64,000 bases of DNA, from the NCBI GenBank assembly GCA_018001015.1, contig JAGNIV010000016.1:18526-82525 (forward strand), given 5' to 3'. Each line of letters opens with the position of its first letter. Within the stretch, counting starts at the first letter, position 1. This document shows positions 8,020 to 17,223 of this stretch, in pieces. A model generated the notes under the pieces. The model was not told the DNA's origin. It saw only the letters and a program-made list of their open reading frames with translations, and made no database searches. A program made the position numbers and the translations under genes. The stretch is from Phenylobacterium sp. (GTDB lineage Bacteria; Pseudomonadota; Alphaproteobacteria; Caulobacterales; Caulobacteraceae).

Positions 8020-10394
8020 GGGATTGTCCTTCGTTCGCGATGAAAGGGTTCGAGCCAGTCCGCCGGGTCGTCCCCGACGCGGGCGCGGATGCGATCCAGG
8101 AGATCGACCGTTTCGGTCCGGCCGGAGAGCACGGCGACTTGATCGTCGAGCCCGTCGAGACGCAGCTCCGCGACCACGGAATTGAGCCCCTGCTTGATCA
8201 GGAACTGGCGGGACTCCGGCGCCAGCTCTTCCCGCACCAGCGCGAATTCGCGGCGGGTGAGGCCGAAGCCCTCGATGTAGTCGCGCTCGGCGGCGTGAGG
8301 GTTGGGCAGGAAAATCTTGGTCGCGCACTGCTCCAGGATGGTGTGGGCGATGGGCGAGCGCAGGACGTCGGCCGGCGACTGGGTACCGAACACCATGAAG
8401 GCGTTCTGCTTGCGGTAGGTCTTCAAACCATCCTGGGCCAGGCTCCGAAAGGCCTCGTCGCCAAGCGCCTTCCAGAACTCGTCGATGTCGATGACCAGGC
8501 GGCGCCCGTCGATCAGCGCGGCAAGCCTGTGAAACAGGTACATCATGGTCGGCGTGCGGACCTCGGCGTTGTCCAGCACATGGGTGATGTCGAAGCCGAG
8601 GAAGCGCGCGTCCAGGGCGAGCGCGTCCTCGTCGTTGTCGAGGACCCAGCCCAGAGCCCCTCCCCGGCACCACTTCTCCAGCCGTGCGCCGACACCACCG
8701 GCGTCTCGCTGGCCCAGCAGCGCGCGAAGCGCTGAGAGTGATCGCTGCGCTCGGGGAAGCGGGCCAAGGGCGACAACGGCATCATCGATGGCATGCTCTT
8801 CCTGCACGGACAGCGACCTTTCGCTCGCGCCGACCAGTTGCCGGATGAGCTGGCCGAGGAAGGCCGCGTTGCCGGGCGTGAACTCGAGCGCCTTGAGCGG
8901 CGCAAATCCGGTGGGTTCGCCGTTACGCAGGGTCAGGTAAGTCCCACCACAGGCGCGCACGAAAATCTCCGCGCCGCGGTCCTTATCGATGAAGACCTGC
9001 TGGGCGCCGAACTTCTCAAGCGCGGCCAACATGAAGTTCTGGACGACCGTCTTCCCCGAACCCGAGGGCCCGCAGATGAAGGTGTGGCCAAGGTCGCCGA
9101 CATGGAAGTTGAAGTGAAAGGGCGAACCGGCGGAGGTGCGCAGCAGCGCGACGGCTGGACCCCAATGATTGCCCTCGGCCCGACCGGCGGGATGAGTGTG
9201 GAAGGGCGCGAGGGCGGCGAAATTGCGCGAGGTGATGGCCGCCGGGCGCACACGCCGGCTGAAGTTGCCGGGAAACTGCGCCCAGAAGGCTGCCTCCAGA
9301 GCCAAGTCCTCCCGGGCCGTAACCAGCCCGGAGTCGGCCAGCAGCGCCCGGGCGCTCGAAAGGTTGTCGGCTAGGTGGCGGGGATCGTCGCCGTAGACCA
9401 GAACCGACGCCTGGTGATCGCCCATGGCGAAGCGGTTGGAAATCAGGTCGTCAAGGGCGTCGCCGAGGCCGGCGATCTGGGAGGCGGCCCGGTCACGGGC
9501 CGACAGCATCTGGTTCTGCTTACGCTCCATTACCGCTCTGGCGGCCGACTTCGAGAGGAAGGTGAAAGACTGGCTGGTGATGAAGGCGAAGCGGGCCGAC
9601 AGAAGGCCGTTCCAAAGACCTGGCCGGGTGACGGCCGGGTACTCCTTCACGCCGAACATGCCGGCGAAACGCGCGTCGGCGGCGTCCCGAATCTCCAAAG
9701 CCTCGCGGCCGAAAATCACTCTGGCGGAATAGATCGCCGAACCGAGATGGCCCCGGATCAGCGGTACACGTTCGCGCCGCCCCGTCAGGACGAGCCGCAG
9801 CACTTCAAGGGGTTCGGAAAACCAGCCGCCGTCGCGTTCATAGAGGCCGAGCGTGCGGATGCCGTAGCGACCCAGGTACTGGGCGAGATCGCGGCCCGCG
9901 TCCTGCAGTCGCTTGACCGCCTCGTCCTCGTCCGCGTCGGACCGCCGGCGCTTGGCGATCCACGCGCCGGCGCGCTCGGCGGCCTCCCGTCCCGGATGCA
10001 GTACCAGGGTCACGTAGAGCTCGTTGACGAACATCTGCGTGGCGCCGAGCCGCGCCCGATAACGCGCGTCGAGGTCGCTCGCGAACCCGGAGCGGAAGCC
10101 CCCGTCTGGGTAGCCCTTGTGACGTCGACGGACCAGATGATGCCAAACCGCCAAACGGTCGTTGGCCAGGTTGCGCCAGGCGCCATTGAGCTTGGCGTGC
10201 CAGTCGTTGAGATCGCGCACATCGGCCGTCTCGAAGCTCGCGCCGTCGAGCTGGAACGTCATCATCAAGGCCTGGGTATCGAGGCCGATGATCTCGTTGG
10301 TGACATGGCGCGCGTACGGCAGGGCGCCTCGCGGATCGAGATCGCGGCCCAGGGTCGCTTCGCGCGCCCGAGGCTGGAGCATGAGGCTAGCCAC
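8016..10394 (-). CDS. virB4: VirB4 secretion ATPase
   Basis: 792 aa from a GTG start at 10394, preceded by GAGGTGG and overlapping the virB3 stop; in-frame ATGs further upstream lie inside virB3. It has the CagE/TrbE/VirB4 N-terminal domain, Walker A GPSGSGKTVVQNF (near residue 443), Walker B LVIDIDEFWKALGD (near 638), and the GTQSPADVLRSP sensor segment. VirB4 energises pilus biogenesis and substrate transfer at the inner membrane. Length is normal for the family. Confidence 0.95.
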   Translation of the reverse strand: MASLMLQPRAREATLGRDLDPRGALPYARHVTNEIIGLDTQALMMTFQLDGASFETADVRDLNDWHAKLNGAWRNLANDRLAVWHHLVRRRHKGYPDGGFRSGFASDLDARYRARLGATQMFVNELYVTLVLHPGREAAERAGAWIAKRRRSDADEDEAVKRLQDAGRDLAQYLGRYGIRTLGLYERDGGWFSEPLEVLRLVLTGRRERVPLIRGHLGSAIYSARVIFGREALEIRDAADARFAGMFGVKEYPAVTRPGLWNGLLSARFAFITSQSFTFLSKSAARAVMERKQNQMLSARDRAASQIAGLGDALDDLISNRFAMGDHQASVLVYGDDPRHLADNLSSARALLADSGLVTAREDLALEAAFWAQFPGNFSRRVRPAAITSRNFAALAPFHTHPAGRAEGNHWGPAVALLRTSAGSPFHFNFHVGDLGHTFICGPSGSGKTVVQNFMLAALEKFGAQQVFIDKDRGAEIFVRACGGTYLTLRNGEPTGFAPLKALEFTPGNAAFLGQLIRQLVGASERSLSVQEEHAIDDAVVALGPLPRAQRSLSALRALLGQRDAGGVGARLEKWCRGGALGWVLDNDEDALALDARFLGFDITHVLDNAEVRTPTMMYLFHRLAALIDGRRLVIDIDEFWKALGDEAFRSLAQDGLKTYRKQNAFMVFGTQSPADVLRSPIAHTILEQCATKIFLPNPHAAERDYIEGFGLTRREFALVREELAPESRQFLIKQGLNSVVAELRLDGLDDQVAVLSGRTETVDLLDRIRARVGDDPADWLEPFHRERRTIP

Positions 10395-10731
10395 GGACCA
10401 CCTCGCAGGCGACATATCGGCGCTTGAGGGGAAGCGGTGTCGACGAACTGCCACCCCAGGTCGCGCCGTTACGGGCGCGGCCCTTGGTGTCGACGAACAT
10501 CCACAAGACGCGGAAGGCGTTGTGGTCGTGCTTGCAGATGGTCTGAAAGACCACGTGGACGGCCGGCGCGATCAAGAGATAGGCGGGCGAGTTGGCGGCG
10601 AGGAACACCGTGGCCGTCACCATCAGGTTCAGGCCCATAGCCTCCATCGGCACGCCGGCGACCATCGCCGGCCGCGTGCAGGCTAGGAAGAGGATGTCCT
10701 CGGTCAGGCGTTCGTCGGGCTCGGCGGTCAT
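10387..10731 (-). CDS. virB3: VirB3 inner-membrane protein
   Basis: 114 aa with the VirB3 pattern LACTRPAMVAGVPMEAMGLN near the N-terminus and two adjoining hydrophobic segments (about 28-62). It is thought to assist VirB4 in pilus assembly. It sits 3 bases after the virB2 stop and overlaps the virB4 GTG. A C-terminal extension after KGRARNG is not part of the core family and could be poorly conserved. Confidence 0.9.
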   Translation of the reverse strand: MTAEPDERLTEDILFLACTRPAMVAGVPMEAMGLNLMVTATVFLAANSPAYLLIAPAVHVVFQTICKHDHNAFRVLWMFVDTKGRARNGATWGGSSSTPLPLKRRYVACEVVRG

Positions 10732-10734
10732 TGA

Positions 10735-11049
10735 TCAAGCCCCGCCGCCGGTGATGAGATCCACGATGCCCGCGGCGCTGAAAATCACGATGATGCCCAC
10801 GACCACCGTGCCGGCTCTCCGCATGTCCAGATGCCCAAACATCCAGGCGATTCCGGTGATGATGATCGCGATCACGGCCAGCCCACGGATGACGTTGCTG
10901 TTGAGCAGATCGATGATGTTCTGGATGAAGGCGCCGATATTACCGCCGACGCCGGCCGACTGGGCGAAGGCGGGGCTGGCTGTGGCCAAGGCGACAAGGC
11001 CCACCAAGGCCAGGCGACCGACGAGGAGCCTTTTTCTGCGCATGCTCAT
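10735..11049 (-). CDS. virB2: VirB2/TrbC major pilin
   Basis: 104 aa. A long signal segment ends at SPAFA (about residue 29), followed by a mature pilin with two hydrophobic helices (about 40-68 and 78-100) around a short polar turn FGHLDMRRAG. This matches TrbC/VirB2 pilins. The start at 11049 overlaps the virB1 stop by ATGA; an internal Met at residue 3 is an alternative. It would be the main conjugative pilus subunit. Confidence 0.93.
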   Translation of the reverse strand: MSMRRKRLLVGRLALVGLVALATASPAFAQSAGVGGNIGAFIQNIIDLLNSNVIRGLAVIAIIITGIAWMFGHLDMRRAGTVVVGIIVIFSAAGIVDLITGGGA

Positions 11050-11678
11050 TGGGGACCTCCAGGCGCTGCAATGGAAAGCGTGGTGACGAAGTTGCGTTGG
11101 CCATGGCTGGCCTCACCGAACACGTCCCAAGCCGGCGGTGGGATTTCGGGCTCCGCTTCGGCTACCGAGAGCGTGGGACTGGCGGTCGTTGCGCCGCCTA
11201 TGGCAGGCACGATCCGCGCGGCGGCGTCGGCTACCCTGCTGACGTAGCCATTGCTAAAGCCGCGGACCGGGTGGCCGGTGTTGTAGTAGGAGAGCGCGGT
11301 CTGGACGGCGGCCTGCTCGCCGACGCGGACAGCGTCGCTTCGCGCGTAGCCCGCCTTCAGTATGCGCGCAGCCGCCCTCAAGTTGGTGCACGGCTCGAAC
11401 ACGTCTCGCAGGCTGAGCCCGAGCCACGACAGGTTCCTGCTGTTGATCTGCGCCAGACCAAGATCGATGCTCCGCCCCTCGGCGAGAAGAGCCCCTGCCC
11501 TGGCGACCGCCTCGTTGATCGAAGTTGCAGAGACCGCGATGTGTGGCGCCCCATTGACGCCGATGGCCAGGGGCTCGAACCGACTTTCCACCTCGACCAC
11601 CGACAGGAGGGTTTCCGGTGCGACGGTGGGGGCGCAATGCACAGCGAGGGCGAGAGCGGCGGCGAGGCTAAGAGCCAT
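11046..11678 (-). CDS. virB1: VirB1 lytic transglycosylase
   Basis: 210 aa from ATG 11678 (AGGTG upstream); the longer frame to 11771 adds a basic stretch without family support. A short hydrophobic N-terminus precedes an SLT domain with the catalytic Glu in VVEVESRFEPLAIG, then GRSIDLGLAQINSRNLSWLG, and ALSYYNTGHPVRGFSNGYVSRV. It cleaves peptidoglycan to let the channel pass. It is the first gene of the virB operon. Confidence 0.92.
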   Translation of the reverse strand: MALSLAAALALAVHCAPTVAPETLLSVVEVESRFEPLAIGVNGAPHIAVSATSINEAVARAGALLAEGRSIDLGLAQINSRNLSWLGLSLRDVFEPCTNLRAAARILKAGYARSDAVRVGEQAAVQTALSYYNTGHPVRGFSNGYVSRVADAAARIVPAIGGATTASPTLSVAEAEPEIPPPAWDVFGEASHGQRNFVTTLSIAAPGGPQ

Positions 11679-11777
11679 GGGATACACCTGATGGCGAGGG
11701 GCGAGCACCGAGGACCTGTCACGGCCTCGACGGCGATTTTGGCTGCACGGCCGGATCCTCGCGAGGCGCAAGCCTAC

Positions 11778-12107
11778 CTATTCGGAGGGGGTAGCCTTAC
11801 GGCGCGGGCCCGAAATGAGGCCGCGATCCCGGGCTATCACGACGGCCTGGACCCGCGTCTTCACGCCCAGGTGTCCGCAAAGTTTGATGAGATGCTTTTC
11901 GACCGTGCGCCCCGAGAGGCCCAGAATGGCGCCGATATCGCTGGCGCTTTTACCTTCCTGAACCCAGGAAAGGCATTCCAGCTGACGATCTGTAATCCGG
12001 CTGATGGTGGTCACAAGCGGCAATTGGTAGACAGTGTCCGAGCCAGCGAAGGTCCGTTGAGGGGGCAAGCTGCCGTCAGAATGATGGGTCACCGCAAATC
12101 TCTCCAC
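11778..12107 (-). CDS. LuxR-type HTH regulator
   Basis: 109 aa. A C-terminal LuxR/GerE-type HTH is visible: ITDRQLECLSWVQEGKSASD, then LSGRTVEKHLIKLCGHLGVKTRVQAV (read as consecutive segments). There is no receiver or autoinducer domain, so it is a stand-alone DNA-binding module. It lies 99 bases upstream of virB1 in the same direction and is the natural candidate for control of the transfer operon; that role is inferred from position. The N-terminal 35 residues have no clear match. Confidence 0.8.
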   Translation of the reverse strand: MERFAVTHHSDGSLPPQRTFAGSDTVYQLPLVTTISRITDRQLECLSWVQEGKSASDIGAILGLSGRTVEKHLIKLCGHLGVKTRVQAVVIARDRGLISGPRRKATPSE

Positions 12108-12445
12108 ATGGCTGGTTGCTGCGGCCTGCCGCAGGGTCCTTCGGGGCGCTCGCCCCGGTCATGTGGAATAGCCAAGCCATTTGCGAAGCGTACAGCGAGC
12201 GTGGCCGGAGCCGATTCTTGTTCCGCCGCAAAACTCCGCGTCGCGCACGCCGAAACCTGCGTGTTCTCCGTCAGTTTCTGCCGTAACGCCGCCGGATTTC
12301 GCCGGGCCGCCGCCAAAACCGCGCGAACCTCACCTTGCAAGGCCTAATCGGCGCATCCCTTGCGGGTAGAGAGCGTTAGCAAATACAACTTTTGCGGCCT
12401 ATAGGTCTGAGGCCAGCTGTGGGCGCTTAGGAAGGGAATGACGGC
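12108..12445. other. Divergent intergenic region between the transfer and metal regions
   Basis: 338 bases without a convincing gene, between the minus-strand LuxR-type gene and the plus-strand HTH gene. A GCAAA...TTTGC inverted repeat (12379-12383 and 12391-12395) sits about 50 bases before the HTH gene. A purine-rich ribosome site (GGAAGGGA) lies before the TTG start at 12446. Nothing else is recognised. Confidence 0.5.
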
Positions 12446-12979
12446 TTGAGCCCGCCCCGCCGACCAAGCAGCCTGGATTCGACCCCCGAGCCTGACCCGC
12501 GAGGACAGGCCGAGATGCTGTCGGAAATCCTGCGGGCCATCCGCCTGGAGCGCCGGCTGCGAACAAGTGATGTCGCCCGCGCCATGGGGATGCCCCTGCG
12601 ATCATATGAGCATTTCGAGGCCGGACGCGGCCGACTTGATCTTCAGCGGCTGCAGACGTTCGCCGACGCCACGGACAGCGATCCCTTCGCCATTGTGGCC
12701 GCGTTGATCCTCAAGCGTCCGGAATTCGCTCTGCGGGTGGCCGACAGCAAGTTGATGGTCGTGATGATGCTGTCACTGGACGACTTCAATGAGGACTTGG
12801 GTGAGGACATTCGTCTCATTGAGGTTCGTGTGCTGGTGGGCGCTTTCCGGCGGGTTTTTCAAGACCTGACCGACCACGTCCGCAAACGTGACCTCACCGC
12901 CGAGCGCTGGCTTGATGACCGGTCCAGGCGAATGGGGCTGCCCTCCCACTTCACGAAGGGGCGGTCGCGTAAGGCCTGA
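12446..12979 (+). CDS. XRE-like HTH regulator, paralogue of the gene at 61599
   Basis: 177 aa from a TTG start preceded by GGAAGGGA; an in-frame ATG at 12515 is the alternative. The HTH lies at about residues 28-75 (LRTSDVARAMGMPLRSYEHF), followed by a helical domain RPEFALRVADSKLMVVMMLS and DFNEDLGEDIRLIEVRVLV. Roughly half of the residues match the protein encoded at 61599 over about 120 aa. I do not know the family by name. The C-terminus RSRRMGLPSHFTKGRSRKA is basic. It may regulate the element or the metal genes; no target is evident. Confidence 0.75.
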   Translation: MSPPRRPSSLDSTPEPDPRGQAEMLSEILRAIRLERRLRTSDVARAMGMPLRSYEHFEAGRGRLDLQRLQTFADATDSDPFAIVAALILKRPEFALRVADSKLMVVMMLSLDDFNEDLGEDIRLIEVRVLVGAFRRVFQDLTDHVRKRDLTAERWLDDRSRRMGLPSHFTKGRSRKA

Positions 12980-13192
12980 TAAGCCGCTCCGCGCTGGTTC
13001 CCCAAATCGTCGCCACCGATCACTGCCGCGCCAACCGGAGCGAGGGTTTTCTGTGGACCGAGCTGACAATCGACGCAGACGGGCGCACGGCTCAGCCGTG
13101 GTCGCAAAGGGCTCCAAGACGGCGCGTCGCCGTCCCACACGACAAGGCAGGACATCCCATTGTCCACGCGCCGGCCATCTGTGAGAACGCCC

Positions 13193-13223
13193 TTGCTCCT
13201 CTAGCCACTAGAGCATGCACGAT
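13193..13223 (+). promoter_or_regulatory. MerR-type (CadR-like) promoter/operator of the Zn/Cd ATPase
   Basis: -35 TTGCTC (13193-13198), a 19-base spacer holding the dyad CTCTAGCCACTAGAG (13199-13213), and a weak -10 CACGAT (13218-13223). The overlong 19-base spacer with a central dyad is the hallmark of MerR-family promoters. Almost the same element precedes the czc operon at 23431-23461. A transcript from here begins after the upstream ATG at 13215, which supports the downstream start at 13248. Confidence 0.8.
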
Positions 13224-13247
13224 GGACCGAACCTAGGATTTCGGACC

Positions 13248-15434
13248 ATGGACCCGCTTAAGACCCGCTACCGCATCGATGGGATGGATTGCGGCGGATG
13301 CGCCGCAAAAATCGAGACGGCCGTGCGCCGCTGTGACGGTGTCACTGAGGTCGTGGTCTCGGTCGCCGGCCATAGCATGATGGTCGAACACGACCCGAAA
13401 ACAGACCTCACAAGCCTGACGAAGCGGGTGAAGGGTTTAGGCTATGGCATCACCGCAGCGGGCGGTTCGTTGCCTGAGGCCGACAACGATCACGCCGAGC
13501 CTCCGTCTACACAGCACGACAAGGGTCACGGCTCGCCTGGACATGTCCATGACCATGGGGAGCCTATTCAGGGTCCGTGGTGGAAGACCACGAAGGCCCG
13601 CTTGATGCTCGCGAGCGGGGCCGCGTTCGCAGTAGCCCTCATTGTTTCTCAGATCGCGCCTGGCCTCGGCCAATGGCCCTTCACAGCGGCGATGCTGATC
13701 GGCCTGATCCCCATCGGACGTCGCGCGTTCATGGCCGCGCTCAGCGGAACGCCCTTCTCAATCGAGATGCTAATGACAATCGCCGCCATCGGCGCGGTGT
13801 TCCTTGGTGCGTCGGAAGAGGGCGCGGCCGTGGTGTCCCTGTTCCTCGTCGGCGAACTGTTGGAGGGGGTCGCGGCGGGCAAGGCGCGCGCCAGCATCCA
13901 GGCCTTGACCAAGCTCGTTCCGAAGACAGCGTTCATCGAAAAAGGCGACGGCGTCATAGAGGTGCCTGCCGAGACCTTGGCCGTCGATGATGTGATCCTC
14001 GTCCGGCCTGGAGATCGCATCCCCGCAGACGGCGTGATCGTCTCTGGAGGCGGGTCCGTCGATGAGGCTCCGGTCACTGGCGAAAGTACGCCGGTTCACA
14101 AAGCGCCCGGCGACCAGGTCTTCGCCGGGACGGTCAACGCCGACGCAGCGCTACATGTGCGTGTCACCGCCGCAGCGGCCGACAATACGATCGCCCGGGT
14201 CGTGAAGCTCGTGGAGGAAGCTCAGGAGAGCAAGGCTCCGACGGAGCGGTTTATCGACCGGTTCTCCACCTTCTACACACCCGCCGTGGTGCTGGCCGCC
14301 GCAGCAGTGGCCGTCGTCCCGCCGCTGATGTTCGGCGGCGAATGGCAGGCCTGGATCTACAAGGGTCTCGCTATCCTGCTGATCGGCTGCCCCTGTGCGC
14401 TGGTTATTTCGACCCCCGCCGCGATCGCCGCTAGCTTGTCAGCGGGGGCGCGACGCGGCCTGCTGCTCAAGGGCGGCACTGTCCTCGAAAGCCTTGGCAA
14501 GATCACGCTCGCCGCCTTCGACAAGACCGGCACCCTCACGGAAGGCAAGCCCCAGGTTACCGACGTCTTAGCCTTCTCCGGCTCTGAGGCCGATGTGCTT
14601 CGCGACGCCGCCGCGCTGGAAACCGGTTCAAGCCATCCCCTGGCAAGCGCGATCCTCGCGAGGGCTGCCGCCGACAAGATCGCCCTCCCGAAAGTGGCAG
14701 ACGCCGCGGCTGTAGGTGGCAAGGGCGTCACCGGCACAATCGACGGCACACAGGTCTTCCTCGGTTCAGCGGAAGCGGCGAGTGCGCAGGTCTCCTTGTC
14801 GCCCGAGCAGGCCTCCCGGATCAACGAGCTGAACCACGAGGGCAAGAGCGTGTCGGTCCTGCTGCGCGGCGGCACAGTCTTGGGCGCCATAGCCATGCGA
14901 GACGAACCGCGCCCCGACGCTATGTCCGGTCTCGCGAAGCTGAAGGCCATGGGCGTCCGAACCGTCATGCTGACCGGCGACAACCCACAGACAGCGGAAG
15001 CCATCGGGCAGACGCTGGGCATAGAAGTTCGCGCCGGTCTGCTGCCGCAGGACAAGCAGGCCATCATCCGGGAGTTCCAGGCTCAGGGGTTCAAGGTCGC
15101 CAAGGTCGGTGACGGCATCAATGATGCGCCGGCTCTGGCAGCCGCCGAGGTGGGCATTGCCATGGGTGGTGGGACAGACGTGGCTCTGGAGACCGCAGGT
15201 GCTGCGGTGCTGCACGGTCGGGTTGGAGACGTGGCGGCCATGATCACGCTGTCGAAGCGGACCATGGGCAACATTGGTCAGAACATCACGATCGCGCTCG
15301 GCCTCAAGGCCGTCTTCCTCGTCACGACCGTCATGGGGATCACCGGCCTCTGGCCCGCTATTCTGGCGGACACGGGGGCCACGGTGCTGGTGACAATGAA
15401 TGCGATGCGCTTGCTACGCTCGCCGAAGGACTGA
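13248..15434 (+). CDS. Zn2+/Cd2+/Pb2+-exporting P1B-ATPase (ZntA/CadA type)
   Basis: 728 aa. One N-terminal HMA domain has GMDCGGCAAKIE (Cys 15 and 18). A His-rich linker (about 85-115, HGSPGHVHDHGE) is followed by membrane helices, the CPCALVIS ion-binding motif (near 380), the phosphorylation site DKTGTLT (near 425), TGDNPQTA and [24 protein letters not shown] is typical of the P1B-2 Zn/Cd/Pb class. I use ATG 13248 because the MerR-type promoter would place the transcript start beyond the ATG at 13215. It ends 4 bases before the convergent czc-side gene. Confidence 0.93.
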   Translation: MDPLKTRYRIDGMDCGGCAAKIETAVRRCDGVTEVVVSVAGHSMMVEHDPKTDLTSLTKRVKGLGYGITAAGGSLPEADNDHAEPPSTQHDKGHGSPGHVHDHGEPIQGPWWKTTKARLMLASGAAFAVALIVSQIAPGLGQWPFTAAMLIGLIPIGRRAFMAALSGTPFSIEMLMTIAAIGAVFLGASEEGAAVVSLFLVGELLEGVAAGKARASIQALTKLVPKTAFIEKGDGVIEVPAETLAVDDVILVRPGDRIPADGVIVSGGGSVDEAPVTGESTPVHKAPGDQVFAGTVNADAALHVRVTAAAADNTIARVVKLVEEAQESKAPTERFIDRFSTFYTPAVVLAAAAVAVVPPLMFGGEWQAWIYKGLAILLIGCPCALVISTPAAIAASLSAGARRGLLLKGGTVLESLGKITLAAFDKTGTLTEGKPQVTDVLAFSGSEADVLRDAAALETGSSHPLASAILARAAADKIALPKVADAAAVGGKGVTGTIDGTQVFLGSAEAASAQVSLSPEQASRINELNHEGKSVSVLLRGGTVLGAIAMRDEPRPDAMSGLAKLKAMGVRTVMLTGDNPQTAEAIGQTLGIEVRAGLLPQDKQAIIREFQAQGFKVAKVGDGINDAPALAAAEVGIAMGGGTDVALETAGAAVLHGRVGDVAAMITLSKRTMGNIGQNITIALGLKAVFLVTTVMGITGLWPAILADTGATVLVTMNAMRLLRSPKD

Positions 15435-15438
15435 GGGT

Positions 15439-15828
15439 CTAGGGCGCAACACAGTGGGTTGCGTCCCGCTTTGCGCAGACCCGAAACCGATCCGATGGTG
15501 TGACCTCCCAGGCGGTGACGAGGTCGAAGGTCTGGCAGTGGCGCTGGTTCACCGACAGGCCGGATAACGACTGCGAAGTGGACGCCAGGATTTGCCCGTT
15601 TGCGCCGATCCGCTCCACCCGAAGACGGGTCGGTGCGAGCGAACGCGATCGCCGGCAGACCGCCCCATGAAAGCGCGTGCCGTTGGGCGTTCGCGTTGCG
15701 CTGACCGTGCGCATCGCGAAGCCGCGCGGTGCGCTAACCTCGATCGGAACGTCGATCGTCCGCACGTCGGCGCTCGCGGACGAGGCGACCGAGGCAATTG
15801 CAAACAGGGTCAGAAGTCCCGATTTCAT
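15439..15828 (-). CDS. Hypothetical periplasmic protein
   Basis: 129 aa from ATG 15828 (AAAGG upstream). A Sec signal peptide ends near residue 21 (ASSASA). The mature part is beta-rich, with three Cys (FHGAVCRRSRS, NQRHCQTF, FRVCAKRDATHC); a paired-Cys fold is possible. It is the last gene of the czc operon, 60 bases after the CDF transporter gene. No family recognised; a role in metal handling is only inferred from the operon. Confidence 0.75.
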   Translation of the reverse strand: MKSGLLTLFAIASVASSASADVRTIDVPIEVSAPRGFAMRTVSATRTPNGTRFHGAVCRRSRSLAPTRLRVERIGANGQILASTSQSLSGLSVNQRHCQTFDLVTAWEVTPSDRFRVCAKRDATHCVAP

Positions 15829-15887
15829 GACAGGGCCTTTCGGAGAACTGCGAGTTGTTGGGGCTGGCCTCGTAGGGGCCAGCAGGA

Positions 15888-16805
15888 TCACGGATGAAGC
15901 TCTTCGTGGGCGTCGCAGGGTGTTCGCTCGGTCTGGATGGTCACGTGGTGAACATCGAACTCAGCTTCGAGGCGGGTCGCGACATCCTCCCGAACGCTGT
16001 CGCCATCGACCGCTTCGGCAAGCACGATGTGGACTGAGCAGTGCGGCTGGTCTGCTCCTGACACCCACAGATGAAGGTCATGGACGTCGGCTACGCCGGG
16101 GGTATCCGCGATGGCCTTCCGCAGCGTGGCGACCGCCACCCCCGTGGGTGCGCCTTCAAGGAGGATGTTGGTGCTGTCGCGCAGCAGCACCCATGTGCGG
16201 GGAAGAACCCAAAGCCCCACCCCTATCGCAACCGCAGGGTCCACCCAGCTCCACCCCGTAAGCCAGATGAGTATCGCGCCGCCGATGACGCCGATCGACC
16301 CGACCATGTCGGCCCAGACTTCGAGATACGCGCCCTTCACGTTGAGGCTTTTGTCTTTGCCGCCAGCGAGGACCCGCATTGAAATGAGGTTTGCGATCAG
16401 GCCGAGACTGGCCACGACGAGCATGCCCATGGATTGCACGGGCTCAGGCTCAAGGATGCGGCGCACGCCCTCAACCAGGACATAGATCGCCACACCGAAA
16501 AGCAGCACCGCGTTGAAGGCAGCGGCAAGGATTTCAAAGCGTCGATAGCCAAATGTCCGCCGCTCATCCGCAGCTCGCTGGCCGACCTTGATCGCAACGA
16601 GCGCGATGGTGAGGGCGGCGACGTCGGTGAACATGTGGGCGGCGTCGGAGAGCAGCGCCAAACTTTTGAAGACGATGCCGCCGACGACCTCCGCCACGAG
16701 AAAGGCGCCGGTCAGAGCCAGCGCTATGGCGATCTGCCGGCTGTTCGCATTTTGGACGTGGCTGTGTGCTGAACCCTTTTCCGCTGCGGGATCGTGAGTT
16801 TCCAT
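15888..16805 (-). CDS. czcD: CDF cation efflux transporter (CzcD/ZitB type)
   Basis: 305 aa with six predicted membrane helices and the two metal-site motifs SDAAHMFTD (helix 2) and WADMVGS (helix 5). The cytoplasmic C-terminal domain has DVHDLHLWVSG and VHHVTIQTE. The N-terminus contains a short His motif (SAHSHVQ). It exports Zn2+, and perhaps Cd2+/Co2+, to the periplasm by proton antiport and feeds the CzcCBA pump. It lies between a DUF190 gene and a small periplasmic protein gene in the czc operon. Confidence 0.93.
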   Translation of the reverse strand: METHDPAAEKGSAHSHVQNANSRQIAIALALTGAFLVAEVVGGIVFKSLALLSDAAHMFTDVAALTIALVAIKVGQRAADERRTFGYRRFEILAAAFNAVLLFGVAIYVLVEGVRRILEPEPVQSMGMLVVASLGLIANLISMRVLAGGKDKSLNVKGAYLEVWADMVGSIGVIGGAILIWLTGWSWVDPAVAIGVGLWVLPRTWVLLRDSTNILLEGAPTGVAVATLRKAIADTPGVADVHDLHLWVSGADQPHCSVHIVLAEAVDGDSVREDVATRLEAEFDVHHVTIQTERTPCDAHEELHP

Positions 16806-16863
16806 CAGGCAATCCTATCGCGCGCGGAGCGCATCTCATAGCTGAGGCGGGCGGGTCCGGTGG

Positions 16864-17208
16864 TCATTCGAGCTGCGCTGTCGGACGTGAGAGATGCACT
16901 GGAGCGATTACTTCGACGGCTTCGAGTGTCATCAAGCCCACTTCTGGGAGGTCGCTCAGGGTGGCGACGAAGCGGCGCAACGCAGCTTCTTCATCCACGA
17001 TCTCAATGACCACCGACTGATCGTCGTTGAGGATATGTCGAGTACGCACATGCGCGGTGCGTCCAAAGCCAAGCATCGCCACCAGGACGGTGGCTCCCGC
17101 TAGTTTCGCGTCGCGTGCTCGGGTGGTGATGACTTCAAAGACCTTCCGATCGCCGAAGTACGCAGCCTCGTCCGTGTAGATTCTGAGAAGTTTCATGGGT
17201 TCGCTCAT
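16864..17208 (-). CDS. DUF190 PII-like protein
   Basis: 114 aa with AAGGAG upstream of ATG 17208. It has the DUF190 pattern: LLRIYTDEAAYFGDRKVFEV, GATVLVAMLGFGRTAHVRT and VVIEIVDEEAALRRFV. The family has a PII-like trimeric fold and is found beside metal efflux, CrcB and Kdp genes. Here it lies between czcA and czcD, suggesting a small cytoplasmic sensor or modulator of efflux; the ligand is unknown. Confidence 0.85.
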   Translation of the reverse strand: MSEPMKLLRIYTDEAAYFGDRKVFEVITTRARDAKLAGATVLVAMLGFGRTAHVRTRHILNDDQSVVIEIVDEEAALRRFVATLSDLPEVGLMTLEAVEVIAPVHLSRPTAQLE

Positions 17209-17223
17209 GGGGGTCTCCTTCGA

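Noticed and set aside
11049-12347. 432-codon plus-strand frame across virB1 and the LuxR-type gene
   Set aside because: It runs through two supported minus-strand genes and shows no family pattern.
12859-13167. 102-codon minus-strand frame between the HTH gene and the Zn/Cd ATPase
   Set aside because: Some coding-like codon use, but it overlaps the 3' end of the HTH gene and has no recognisable domain or ribosome site.
13215-13247. Upstream ATG for the Zn/Cd ATPase
   Set aside because: It lies within the MerR-type promoter, before the expected transcript start.
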